Shown here: positions 1-9,366 of the stretch, piece by piece
Position numbering within the stretch: position 1 is the stretch's first letter
How the letters are laid out: the number at the start of each line of letters is the position of its first letter
NCBI GenBank assembly: GCA_963765285.1
Contig: CAVXVR010000004.1
Span: 992,001-1,056,000 of the forward strand
Source: CAVWZH01 sp963765285
GTDB lineage: Bacteria; Acidobacteriota; Terriglobia; Terriglobales; Acidobacteriaceae
Length of the DNA: 64,000 nt
Reading direction: 5' to 3'
Made by a program: the position numbers and the translations under genes
The notes under the pieces: model-generated
The model's database searches: none
Told to the model about the DNA's origin: nothing
The model's input: the letters and a program-made list of their open reading frames with translations, nothing else

Positions 1-480
1 CGTCTCTTCCGCCATGGGGCCCACCAGGGAAAATGAATTCTTGCGCAAGGTGCCGCCCGTCAATATCACGTCAACTGGAGTTCCAGCGAGTTCCGCCGCA
101 ATATTCACTGCATTCGTCACCACAGTAAGGTTGCGAAACTCGCGCAAGCCGCGGGCTATGGCTGTAGTCGTCGTGCCGGAATCCAACACCACCACCTGGC
201 CCTTTTGCACCATTCGCAGCGCCGCCGCCGCGATCAAACCTTTTTCCCGCCGGTGAAGCTGCTCTTTCTCGCGCAGCGTGGGATCGTCGAGAGCCCGTTC
301 GCGCGCGGGCAGTGCACCCCCATGAGTGCGATGCAACTGCCTTTGTTCGTGCAGCACTTCCAGATCTTTGCGAATCGTTACCTGGGAAGTGTGAAAGCGG
401 CGCGCGAGATCAGTCACCAGCAAACGGCCGTCGCGGTCCAGCATTTCAACAATGGCCCGCCGCCGTTCTTCGTTCAACAC
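1..480 (-). CDS. DeoR/GlpR-family sugar-responsive repressor, 3' end outside window
   Basis: Transcriptional regulator of the DeoR/GlpR family, which senses phosphosugars. Only the first ~160 residues are present; the gene runs off the left edge. The frame is open from a stop at 535-537 and has no ATG; GTG at 480-478 or TTG at 477-475 gives a start reading LNEERRRAIVEML, the usual beginning of the family. The winged helix lies in residues ~1-57, with recognition helix SQVTIRKDLEVL and linker HRTHGGAL. The sensor domain follows, with VVLDSGTTTTAIA (phosphosugar-loop equivalent) and ILTGGTLR. It is divergent from the TonB-dependent receptor at 774, with CTTTCG-type repeats between them, so it probably represses both. 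The PfkB kinase at 4454 may belong to the same sugar route. The effector cannot be read from the sequence. Confidence 0.85.
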   Translation of the reverse strand, partial: MLNEERRRAIVEMLDRDGRLLVTDLARRFHTSQVTIRKDLEVLHEQRQLHRTHGGALPARERALDDPTLREKEQLHRREKGLIAAAALRMVQKGQVVVLDSGTTTTAIARGLREFRNLTVVTNAVNIAAELAGTPVDVILTGGTLRKNSFSLVGPMAEET

Positions 481-556
481 TGGGGACTCGATCCCGGCAT
501 GGTATTTCTTCCCGCCGCATCCTTGCTTTGATTGCTATTTCCTTTTATAACGTTTT

Positions 557-577
557 CTTTCGTTTGTCCATCGAAAG
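557..577. promoter_or_regulatory. Candidate DeoR operator 1 (CTTTCG-N9-CGAAAG)
   Basis: Inverted repeat CTTTCG (557-562) / CGAAAG (572-577), about 80 bases upstream of the deoR-type start. CTTTC-type repeats are typical of AgaR/GlpR-like DeoR regulators (family knowledge). Together with the second copy at 729-755 it suggests autoregulation; binding is inferred. Confidence 0.45.
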
Positions 578-728
578 CCGGGAGGTAATTCCCATGGCTT
601 AGGTATATCGGCCCGGGCTTGCGCCTTGCGGTCTTATTTTGTCTCAACGGCCATGGGGTGGAGCCAGCCACGAATTTTGCGCTTGACTTCCAGCGCGACC
701 GCAACTAATAGTATCAAATCGAAACAAT

Positions 729-755
729 ACGAAAGCAACGTTCTTTTACTTTCGT
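729..755. promoter_or_regulatory. Candidate DeoR operator 2 (ACGAAAG-N13-CTTTCGT) before the TonB receptor
   Basis: Perfect 7-base inverted repeat ACGAAAG (729-735) / CTTTCGT (749-755), lying 19-45 bases before the receptor ATG at 774. A CGAAAC half-like word sits at 720-725. A weak promoter, TTGACT (683-688) with TAATAG (706-711) at 17 bases, lies just upstream, so binding here would block the start of transcription or elongation. Confidence 0.5.
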
Positions 756-773
756 GTGGTTCCGGGGGCCTCG

Positions 774-3700
774 ATGAACCTGCCAATACGCTCTGCCCGC
801 TCGCAATCGTTTCGTCTCTTCAAGCCCGTCCAGGCCAAACTGATCTTGTTAGCTTTTTTTGCCGTCACTTCTATTATTGCAACGGCCCAAAAGGACGCAG
901 GCGGCATCGCGGGCCTGGTAAAGGACCCCAGTGGCGCCGTGGTCGCAGGCGCGAAGGTCACAATTAAAGATCTTGATCGGGGCACGGAATTTACCACCGC
1001 TACGAACGCTGAAGGTGAGTACGTCGCTAGCCCGCTGAAGATCGGCCGCTATCAGGTAATCGCGGAGAAAGCTGGATTCAAGAAGGCTGTAGCCGGCCCG
1101 ATCGCGGTGAATGTCGGTGAGAGGCCGGCGGTAAACATCGATCTGCTGGTAGGCGATATACACGAGGTTGTAAACGTTTCTACGGGCGCCCCGCTGCTTG
1201 AGACCGAGACATCAGACCTGGGCCAACTGATTGACAGTCGGATGGCGCAAACGCTTCCACTCAATGGGCGGAACTACGCCCAACTGGCGTTGCTGGGCGC
1301 CGGGGTTGCCCCCAGCGAACCAGGTTCGCGCGTTGAGGGGAGTTACGGATTCAGTTCCAACGGCGCGCGCTCACTGCAAAACAATTATCTCCTTGATGGG
1401 ATCGACAACAATTCAAATCTGGGAGACGTGCTCACTGGCCAGGCCTATGTAATCCAACCGTCAGTCGACGCCATTCAGGAGTTCAAAGTTCAGACCAACG
1501 CGTACAGCGCAGAATTCGGCCGGGGCAATGGCGCCATTCTGAACGCCGTGCTGAAATCCGGGAGCAATCGTTTCCATGGCGATCTTTACGAGTTCTTTCG
1601 CAACGACGGCCTGGACGCCCGCAACGCCTTTGACTCGGGCCGCCAGCCGTACCACCAGAACCAGTTCGGAGCCACACTGGGTGGCCCCATCATCAAAGAC
1701 CGCACCTTTTTCTTTGTCGACTACGAGGGTTTGCGGGTTTTGCAGGCTCTGCCGCAACTTTCCAGTATTCCCACGCTGGACGAAATCGGTGGCGATTTCT
1801 CCTCTTTTCTCACAGACACTCCCGCACCGCAGATCGACTCCGACGGAAACCCCGTGTCGGGCCCTCCGGCCGTCGATTGCAGCGGCAACCCAACTTTCTT
1901 CGGAGAAATCTTTAACACCCGGCTGACCAAGAAATCCGCCAGCAATCTGACCGGTTATTGCGGCGTGCCCATCAGCGTCGACGCGAGCGGAAATCCGACA
2001 AATATTTTTAGTTCGATCGATCCACTCGCGGCCCGGCTTTCCGCCCTGTTCCCCGCGCCCAACGTCGACATTAACGGATCTAACTTTCGTGCCGAGCCGC
2101 GGAAAACCTACAGCCGCAATAATTTCGATGTGCGCATCGACCACGAGCTCACTCAGAAGGACAATCTGTTCGGAACTTTCAGCTACGAAGATCAGCCCAG
2201 TTTCACTCCTTCGCCGTTCCAGAACGCGCTTGACGGCGGCGCATTCTCCGATGGCACGGAGGATGACTCGTTTCGCGCCGTGGCCATCAGTGAGACGCAC
2301 GTCTTTTCGCCCAATCTCATTAACGAGTTTCGTCTCGGATACAACCGCATCAACAGTCATCGCTTTCAACTTAATTCGGACACCGATGTATCGGCACAAC
2401 TGCAATATCCCGGGGTTCCATTTGCTCCAAATATTGGAGGACTGCCGCAAATCAGCATCAATGACGGAACAGCCACGATTGGAAGCTCGGGCTTTCTGCC
2501 TGCCATTGAGAAGCAGAACAGCTACGTTCTCGACGAAAACCTCACTTGGGTACATGGCCGGCATTCCGCGAAGTTCGGAACCGAGATTCGCCGCGAACAA
2601 TTCACCCTTTTCGAACCTGCCTCGCCCCGCGGAGACCTGAGTTTCGGCAGCGACTTCACCGATAACCCCGGGTCGCCCACCAGTGGTGGCGACGCCTTTG
2701 CCACCTTCTTGCTTGGCATTCCAGACTTCGGAGAAATCACCAGCCTGCAGACGGTCGACTATCGCCGCCCCGTCTACGCGTTCTACGCCCAGGACGATCT
2801 CCGCTGGACGCAGCGCCTTACGCTCAATCTCGGCCTGCGTTACGAAGTGTTCACCACGGTGAAAGCCAGGAACGGACAACAAGCAAATTTTGACTTTGCC
2901 ACCGACAGCCTCATCGTGCCTAAAGGACAGACTGCGCAACTGACTACGTTCCTGCAGCAAAATATCCCGGTGCTTAGAACCGGAAGTAGCGGTTTGATCC
3001 CGGTCGACTTGAATAACTTTGCGCCCCGCGTGGGGATCGCCTTTCAAGTCAACCCGAATCTCGTAATTCGCGCCGGATACGGCATTTTCTATGGTGGCGA
3101 TGAGAACGGACCCTATTCCAATCCCAGTCCCGGGTTCAATCCGCCTTTCTTCGTCACCCAGTCGTACAACCAGCCCTGCTTCTTGTCGTCGGCGAATCCT
3201 GACCCCAACCAGACCGATTGCTCGATTTCCGGCTTTAACGTTCTGTCCCAAGGCTTCCCGGCGACTGCTCTGACCGATCCCAATACTCCGCTGCTCTTTT
3301 CCGTGAGCCCCAAACTTCGCACTCCTTATACTCAACAGTGGCATCTCGGCTTTCAGTACCAATTGCCGGGGCAGAGCGTTGTCGAACTTTCCTATGCCGG
3401 ATCCCACGGCTCCAACCTCTACAACTACTACAACGGGAACCAGGCCGTTCCCGACCCCACATTTTGCAACACCTTTCCCAACACCCCGGGGAATTGCCCG
3501 ACCGATGCCCGGCGGCCCGCGAGAATCTGTGACACGTCGGTCTTTCCTCCCGACTGCAATCCGGTATTTGACACTTCAATCAACCAGCTCCGGTCGGATG
3601 GATTTTCCAATTACACTTCGTTGCAGGCCCGATGGGAGAAGAATTTTTCGCACGGCCTGCAATTTGAAGCGTCGTATACCTACGCCCACGCTCTCGATGA

Positions 3701-4379
3701 CGCCTCCAGCGCGAACCTGGGATCTCTCAATAACGGGGACTTTCGCGATCAACGCTTTCCGTTCCTGGAATACGGAAACTCTGACTTCGATGTCCGGCAT
3801 CGTTTCGTAATGAGCTACATCTATCAACTCCCTTTCGGCAGGGGAAAACGGTACGGCGCGGGCGCCAGTGGCGTTGTCAACCAGTTGATCGGGGACTGGC
3901 AGGTCGCGGGAATTGTGACCGCACAGACCGGAAACTGGTTCACCATCACCGACTCGCTTACGAACTTTTCCACTAGCGATGGCGGCGGTGGAGTAGGCGC
4001 CTTCCAGGTGCGGCCCAACGTGGTGGGAAACCCCAATGGAAAGCCGTGCCTGCCCGGAACGCTATTCAATACCTGCGCCTTTGTCGACAACACCATCCCC
4101 TTCACCTTCGGCGATGCGGGGCGCAACATCGTCCGGGGTCCAGGGCTGCAAAACTGGGACTTCTCCATCTTCAAGATTTTTCCGGTTCGCGAAGAAATGC
4201 ACTTTGAGTTTCGCACCGAGTTCTTTAATCTTTGGAATCACGTGAACCACGTGTTTGAACCTCTCGGGCTGATTGGCGCGGAGCCACAGCCGCTGGAGTT
4301 CGGGACCACACAATTTGGCTTTCCTCAGGGCGCTCGCGACCCGCGGTTCATTCAGCTTGCTCTAAAATTCTATTTTTGA
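774..4379 (+). CDS. Oar-like TonB-dependent outer-membrane receptor
   Basis: Outer-membrane TonB-dependent transporter of the large Oar-like class that is multiplied in Acidobacteriota, about 1201 residues. ATG at 774 is preferred over an upstream in-frame GTG at 756 because it follows GGGGG and starts a typical N-terminus. A signal peptide runs to ~residue 39 (LILLAFFAVTSIIATAQ), then a carboxypeptidase-regulatory beta-sandwich (~42-120: GGIAGLVKDPSGAVVAGAKV), a plug domain (~125-250, with LPLNGRNYAQLALLGAGV and NNYLLDGIDNN), and a long beta-barrel ending in LALKFYF, the terminal Phe being the outer-membrane insertion signal. These receptors import sugars or oligosaccharides in related systems; the substrate is unknown here. 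The divergent DeoR-type regulator and the PfkB kinase just downstream point to a sugar ligand (inference). Confidence 0.93.
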   Translation: MNLPIRSARSQSFRLFKPVQAKLILLAFFAVTSIIATAQKDAGGIAGLVKDPSGAVVAGAKVTIKDLDRGTEFTTATNAEGEYVASPLKIGRYQVIAEKAGFKKAVAGPIAVNVGERPAVNIDLLVGDIHEVVNVSTGAPLLETETSDLGQLIDSRMAQTLPLNGRNYAQLALLGAGVAPSEPGSRVEGSYGFSSNGARSLQNNYLLDGIDNNSNLGDVLTGQAYVIQPSVDAIQEFKVQTNAYSAEFGRGNGAILNAVLKSGSNRFHGDLYEFFRNDGLDARNAFDSGRQPYHQNQFGATLGGPIIKDRTFFFVDYEGLRVLQALPQLSSIPTLDEIGGDFSSFLTDTPAPQIDSDGNPVSGPPAVDCSGNPTFFGEIFNTRLTKKSASNLTGYCGVPISVDASGNPTNIFSSIDPLAARLSALFPAPNVDINGSNFRAEPRKTYSRNNFDVRIDHELTQKDNLFGTFSYEDQPSFTPSPFQNALDGGAFSDGTEDDSFRAVAISETHVFSPNLINEFRLGYNRINSHRFQLNSDTDVSAQLQYPGVPFAPNIGGLPQISINDGTATIGSSGFLPAIEKQNSYVLDENLTWVHGRHSAKFGTEIRREQFTLFEPASPRGDLSFGSDFTDNPGSPTSGGDAFATFLLGIPDFGEITSLQTVDYRRPVYAFYAQDDLRWTQRLTLNLGLRYEVFTTVKARNGQQANFDFATDSLIVPKGQTAQLTTFLQQNIPVLRTGSSGLIPVDLNNFAPRVGIAFQVNPNLVIRAGYGIFYGGDENGPYSNPSPGFNPPFFVTQSYNQPCFLSSANPDPNQTDCSISGFNVLSQGFPATALTDPNTPLLFSVSPKLRTPYTQQWHLGFQYQLPGQSVVELSYAGSHGSNLYNYYNGNQAVPDPTFCNTFPNTPGNCPTDARRPARICDTSVFPPDCNPVFDTSINQLRSDGFSNYTSLQARWEKNFSHGLQFEASYTYAHALDDASSANLGSLNNGDFRDQRFPFLEYGNSDFDVRHRFVMSYIYQLPFGRGKRYGAGASGVVNQLIGDWQVAGIVTAQTGNWFTITDSLTNFSTSDGGGGVGAFQVRPNVVGNPNGKPCLPGTLFNTCAFVDNTIPFTFGDAGRNIVRGPGLQNWDFSIFKIFPVREEMHFEFRTEFFNLWNHVNHVFEPLGLIGAEPQPLEFGTTQFGFPQGARDPRFIQLALKFYF

Positions 4380-4453
4380 GTGTGGAACGGGCAATGCTCG
4401 CCGAGGTTTCGATCCGATAAAAGACTGTGGCTCAACCGCTACCCCTTCCCCGC

Positions 4454-5395
4454 ATGATCGTCTGTGTGAGCGCCAACCCAGGGCTGGACCGGCGCGTCCG
4501 CGTCAACACCTTCGCCCTAGGCCAAGTGAATCGCGTAACAAAGGTCGAGGTGCTCCCCGGAGGCAAGGCTGCCCATGTTGCAATGGCCGCCAGGGCTCTG
4601 GGAGCAAGAACTGCGTGGATTGCGTTTCTTGGCGGCGCCATCGGAGAACAGTGCGCCATCGAACTAAGGCAGCTTGACATCGAGGTGGTAGTGATACCTA
4701 CCCGGGCGCCTACCCGTGTGAATCTTGAGGTCATCGATGACTCAGGGCAGGTCACGGAACTGCTCGAACCCGGCGGAACGCCCGATACACGGGAACAACA
4801 AGAGATGCTCCAGGTATGTGTCACTAAACTTAACGAAAGCTGGAAGCAGGCTCTGGTTGTGATTTCGGGCAGTTTGCCGGCCGGAGTCCCTGCGGATTTC
4901 TACTCTCGGATCATTACCTCTGCGCACTCTGCCGGATCCCAAGTGTTCCTTGATACCAGCGGCGATGCTTTGGCCGCCAATCTCGCGGCGCAGCCAGATT
5001 TCGTAAAGCCCAATCGACCTGAGGCAGAAGCGCTGCTTGGTCGCCCCGTGGAGAGCTCGCACGCCGCTCAGCAAGCGGCAGCCGAGTTAATTGCGCGCGG
5101 CGCACGCAGCGCTGCGATTACACTCGGCGCAGAAGGCCTGATCTGGATGGAAAGTAGCCAGGGCCCCTGCTGGATCGCTTCCCCGCCCCGCCTGACGCCC
5201 TCGTCCGCCGTAGGCTGCGGAGACGTCACCCTGGCTGGATTTGCTTACGCATCACAACAAGGCTGGCAAGGTGAGCACGCCGTGCGATTTGCAACCGCCT
5301 GTGGCGCTGCCAACTGTCTGGCGCGTCGAGAAGGGCGAATCGATGTGAAAGACGTCGAAGCCCTGCTCCCGCAAATTAAAATCACCCGCGTTTAG
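4454..5395 (+). CDS. PfkB-family sugar kinase, 1-phosphofructokinase/tagatose-6-phosphate kinase type
   Basis: Cytoplasmic ATP-dependent kinase of the PfkB superfamily, closest in layout to 1-phosphofructokinase or tagatose-6-phosphate kinase, 313 residues. ATG at 4454 gives MIVCVSANPGLDRRV, the normal start; GTG at 4427 would add nine residues. Visible motifs are the substrate loop (LPGGKAAHVAMAARALG, normally GGKGxNVA), the hinge region VISGSLPAGVP, KPNRPEAEALLG, and the anion hole with catalytic Asp. The last reads AVGCGDVTLAGF, with Cys in place of the usual Ala of GAGD; the Asp is kept. It follows the receptor by 74 bases on the same strand and may be cotranscribed, which fits phosphorylation of the imported sugar. 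Exact substrate is not decidable. Confidence 0.85.
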   Translation: MIVCVSANPGLDRRVRVNTFALGQVNRVTKVEVLPGGKAAHVAMAARALGARTAWIAFLGGAIGEQCAIELRQLDIEVVVIPTRAPTRVNLEVIDDSGQVTELLEPGGTPDTREQQEMLQVCVTKLNESWKQALVVISGSLPAGVPADFYSRIITSAHSAGSQVFLDTSGDALAANLAAQPDFVKPNRPEAEALLGRPVESSHAAQQAAAELIARGARSAAITLGAEGLIWMESSQGPCWIASPPRLTPSSAVGCGDVTLAGFAYASQQGWQGEHAVRFATACGAANCLARREGRIDVKDVEALLPQIKITRV

Positions 5396-5443
5396 CACAC
5401 CAGCGAGTGACCGGATCGGGCTGACTCGGCCACGACCCTCGTC

Positions 5444-8400
5444 CTACCAGATCAGTTTCAATCCGAATTGCACCTGCCGTGCCGTCGTCGATGTACTGGT
5501 AATCGCCCCGGCGGTTCCCGATACTCCCGAAGGAGTGAACACGATCAGGTTCGGAGTGTTGAAATTAGCTCGATTTAAAAGATTGAAAATCTCCGCCCGA
5601 AACTGCAGGTTCAGCCGCTCGCCAATCGCCGTCTCTTTCAAAGTTGAGAAATCCCATGTCGCAAGTCCAGGGCCGATCAAACTGTCTCTCCCGAGATTGC
5701 CATAGAATCCGCTGTTAGGCGGCGGCTGCAGAAAGGCGTTTGGGTTAAACCACTGGTTGGGCTTGCCCAGAATCACCGGCCCAGTGAAAGCTGGATTCGC
5801 AAACGGCCGCACCGGGTTCCTCGTGTCCCCGTTATTCGACGGGTTATAGCTCAACTGCGGAGTGAAAGGAAATCCGGATTGAAGGGTGAGGATGCTGGTC
5901 ACCGACCAGCCTCTCACCAGGGTGTCGTGCCATCCTTCAAGGGCGGCGGCATACGCGCGTCCATGCCCGAACGGCAACTGATAAATGCCGTTGATCACTC
6001 CCACGTGCCTGACGTCGTACGTGGCAAGGCCGTAATCGGCGCGCAAATTGAAAGGATTCGAGACCAGTCCCGGAGCGTTCCCTGCCGTCGTGCCATTCAC
6101 CGAGTCCCCATCATCCAGCGACTTCGACCAGGTATAGACGCCGCGCACCGAAAACCCGTGACTGAAGCGGTGGTTCACGTCGACCTGCAGCGCGTTGTAG
6201 TTGCTGTTCCCAACCGAGAACCAAGTCCAGGTGTTCGCCAGAGTTGGATTCGCTTTGGGTGTGCCGGCAGGGATGTAAGAAAGAGCCGGCGGGAACCGGC
6301 GTATTCGCCAGCGGCGCCGGAAAAGTGCTCGGGTAGGTTGCAGGACAGGGCGAAGCTGGACAAATGGTGGGGATTGGTTGATTGCCGTCCACTCCAACAA
6401 TTTCGTGATAACCGTGAGAGCCGACATAGCCCAGAGTAAGCACTGTATTGGGCGAGATTTCCTGCTGAACCCTGAGAGACCACGAGATCAAGTCGGCGTC
6501 TTCATGTCTGGCTGCACACCGCCAGGAACCAGCAAGCGCCTTGGGAGGCAGACGGAGCGGAGGGGTCGATGGGAAGTTGCGACACGGTCAATGCCGCAAT
6601 GCTGTAGGTGGGGTTAAACGGGGCATTTTGATCGGTGCGGTAGCCGAGCGCATCCTGCAGGTCGTTGTACATGCCAAAACCGGCGCGGAATACGGTTTTC
6701 GGCGTGAGCGGGCTCCAGGCCAGCCCGATCCGAGGTTGGGGTAGGAACTTTGCGTGGTTGACGGTGAAGAGAGAATCCCCGATGTGCGGCTGATTCGAAA
6801 TGACTCCGTTGGTGAACGTGTAGTTGGCGGCGCGGCCGTGTGCCTCATTCCAGCCGGTCGTAAATTCATCGCGGAAGCCGAGCGAGAGGGTCAGCTTCGG
6901 GGTTAAACGAATCACGTCCTCGGCGTACCATGCGCCCAGCAAGGACCGCCAGTTCATCTCGGTTGGCGCAGGATCGTAGAGAAACCTGGAAGTCGTTCCT
7001 TGCAGGAACGTCTGCAGACTGGTGAATGTTGCCTGGCCATACTGACTGAGCGCGATCGTCTCGTTCGACTGGAAAGGCTGGAACCATGCGCCGAAACTGA
7101 ATTGATGCCGTCCCCGAGTGAGAACCACCCGATCTTCGAAGGTGAACAGATTGCGCGCGATCCGCAGATTGCTGCCATTGTTGCTGCCGGCCAGTCCGAT
7201 CTGGGCCTGCGGATTTGATGCTGCGCTGCCGCCGACCACCACTGCACCGACCGGATGTCCCGAGCAAGAAATCCGGGCACGCAAGCCGCCGGAGTACCCG
7301 GAGTCGGTTCGCCGGTGAAGAAGTATCCCGCCCGCGAATAGCCGACCCGGGCGACGTTGAGCAACGTTGCGCGAAAAGGTGTGCGTCTCTTCCAGGCTGA
7401 GAACTTGTTCCCTGAGGCTGACGACGTCGGTGCTGTAAGGATCGAGCACGGTGGCAGTGAGGTCATCGCCGTCATCGATGGTGTAAATCGCTGCGAGACG
7501 AATCTCGCGAAGAAATTATGTGGTCCAGCCGAGCCGTGCCGAAATCTTCACGAATGGTTTGCAAGGGACTGCTGAAGACTTGCGCGATCCCGTTAAAGTC
7601 AGGCGCCCCGGCGGGTGCTATCGGCCACAGATTCAGCAGAGGCTGCACTTCCGGCACGGCGGCGGCGCGCGACGCGGCATCCGGAACGAAGGCCGCCGAG
7701 GTCTGATGCAGATGCTGGCGCAAGCCCTCGTAGTTGCCGAACAGGAAGGTCTTGTTGGTTCGAATCGGGCCTCCGAGAGAGGCGCCGAACTGATTGCGCT
7801 GAAATGGCGGCGCCGAACCCTGGTCGAAAAAGTTGGGGGCATCAAGCGCATTGTTGCGCAGGAACTCATAGACGGACCCATGCAGTTGATTGCTGCCCGA
7901 CTGGGTCACGATGACCACCTGGCCGCCGGGCCGCTTGCCGTATTCCGCGCCATACGAGTCGCGTAGCACATTGAACTCGCGCACTGCATCGACGCCCAGC
8001 AACTGCTGGCTGGTGCCTCCGGGCTGCATATTGTTCTCTGCGGCGCCGGTATACTCGACTCCATTCAGCAAGAACAAGTTTTGCTGCGGCCGGTTTCCGG
8101 AGACTGAGAAGTTGTTTCCGGTGGTGGAATTCGATACCCCGATCCCTCCGGTCTTCTCCCAGCTGAAATTGACGATGCCTGGATTCAGCGTGAGCAGCAA
8201 ATCGTAGCTCCGCCCGTTAAGGGGAAGGTCCTTCACCTGCCGCTCTCCGACCAGCCCGGAGATGTCCTGAGTCGTAACGCTCAACAGCGATGCATCCCCG
8301 CTGACTTTCACTTCCTCATTCACAGCTCCAATACGCAGGCGTAGATCGACGCTTGCGTCCTGCCCAACTACGAGACGAATTCCCGTCCGGATTTCTTCGG

Positions 8401-8665
8401 CAAAGCCGTCTTTCTTGACCCGAATTTCGTACTGCCCAATCGGAAGAGCGAACAATTGATATCGGCCGGCCTGGTCCGTCACCCCGATTCGCGAAAGCCC
8501 CGTGTCCAGGTTTCGCGCGGTGACGGCGGCAGCCGACACGGCCGCACCGGACGGGTCGGTGACGATGCCGAACAAGCTCGCCGATACCTGCCCCCAGGCC
8601 AGCGGGAGGCAAAACGCCAGCAAAGCCGTGATCGAAATTCGCCGGTTTGAGCCGGCTTGCTTCAT
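5444..8665 (-). pseudogene. Oar-like TonB-dependent receptor, multiply frameshifted
   Basis: A second large Oar-like receptor, about 1070 codons, read in several pieces. The N-terminal part is intact from ATG 8665 (MKQAGSNRRISITALLAF, signal peptide, then the carboxypeptidase-regulatory domain SLFGIVTDPSGAAV and a plug with LPLNGRSYDLLL). The frame then breaks near 7496 (one extra base), ~7363 (one extra base), ~7275, ~6530, ~6494 (an in-frame TGA two bases before ISWSLRVQQEI) and ~6290, after which the barrel resumes to the C-terminus ending QFGLKLIW. All intervening fragments still read as barrel sequence, so decay is recent or caused by local sequence error. Six breaks in one gene against none in the 3.6 kb sister receptor favours real decay. 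No regulator lies beside it. Confidence 0.8.
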
Positions 8666-8889
8666 CTCGTCTCTCGACAAATGCCATTGAGACCAAACAG
8701 AGCCCAGGCGGGAACCATCAAGAGCAGGGTTACGCATTGCTCTCCTCCGAAGAAGAAGGTGCGGCAAGAAAAGTTCATAAAGTGTATATCGTAGATAGTT
8801 TTAATGTCTAATCGACTGCGCTTATAGGTGATCCCGTTGGCCTCGATGAATTGACGGAACTGGCACAGGATTGTACGATTCGGTGCTAA

Positions 8890-9334
8890 ATGGCTGGAAG
8901 TACCAGTTCCCGACGCCGGACGGCGAACGATCCGCAGTTACTTAAACTCCGCGACGCCGCTTTGCAGCTGGCGATCAGCTTTCCGACTATCAAGCAGTGG
9001 ATTTACAAGAAGAAGATTCGCAGCACTCAGACCGCCGGCGGACACCACAGGATTCCCCAGACTGAGATCGACCGCCTGCTGTTCCGTACCCGGGCGAAGA
9101 CTGCGCCCGAACGAGCCGCCTTGGTTCGACGCGTGAGTGGAAGGAATCAGCTGGTGGGGCGCATCGACTCGCGTCCGCATCAGCGGCCTCATGGCGGAGG
9201 TAAAGATTTCCATCGGGGACCAGCAAATCACTTCGATTATCACCGCCAGCTCAGCCCGCGAGATGAACCTGAAGCCGGGGCAGACCGCTGCCGCTCTCAT
9301 CAAGGCGACCGAGGTCATGATTCTGCGCGTGTGA
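8890..9334 (+). pseudogene. HTH (MerR/excisionase type)-TOBE regulator with one-base frameshift
   Basis: Reads as one 147-residue protein if a single base is removed at about 9166. Residues ~15-60 form a MerR/excisionase-type helix-turn-helix (LLKLRDAALQLAISFPTIKQWIYKKKI, then GGHHRIPQTEIDRLL). After the break, the other frame gives a complete Mop/TOBE domain (RISGLMAEVKISIG ... AREMNLKPGQTAAALIKATEVMI) that in relatives binds molybdate or tungstate. The HTH-TOBE order is a known small molybdate-responsive regulator architecture. As written, translation continues into a meaningless tail ending at 9405. No molybdate transporter is in the window. It is convergent with the TolC gene, with about 30 bases between them. 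Confidence 0.72.
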
Positions 9335-9366
9335 AGTTCAGGTCGGAGCAACCAGACACTGGGCAG

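Noticed and set aside
1461..3407. 648-residue open frame antisense to the first receptor
   Set aside because: Shadow of the receptor gene caused by high GC and codon bias; no start context, no domain, and the plus-strand protein is fully convincing.
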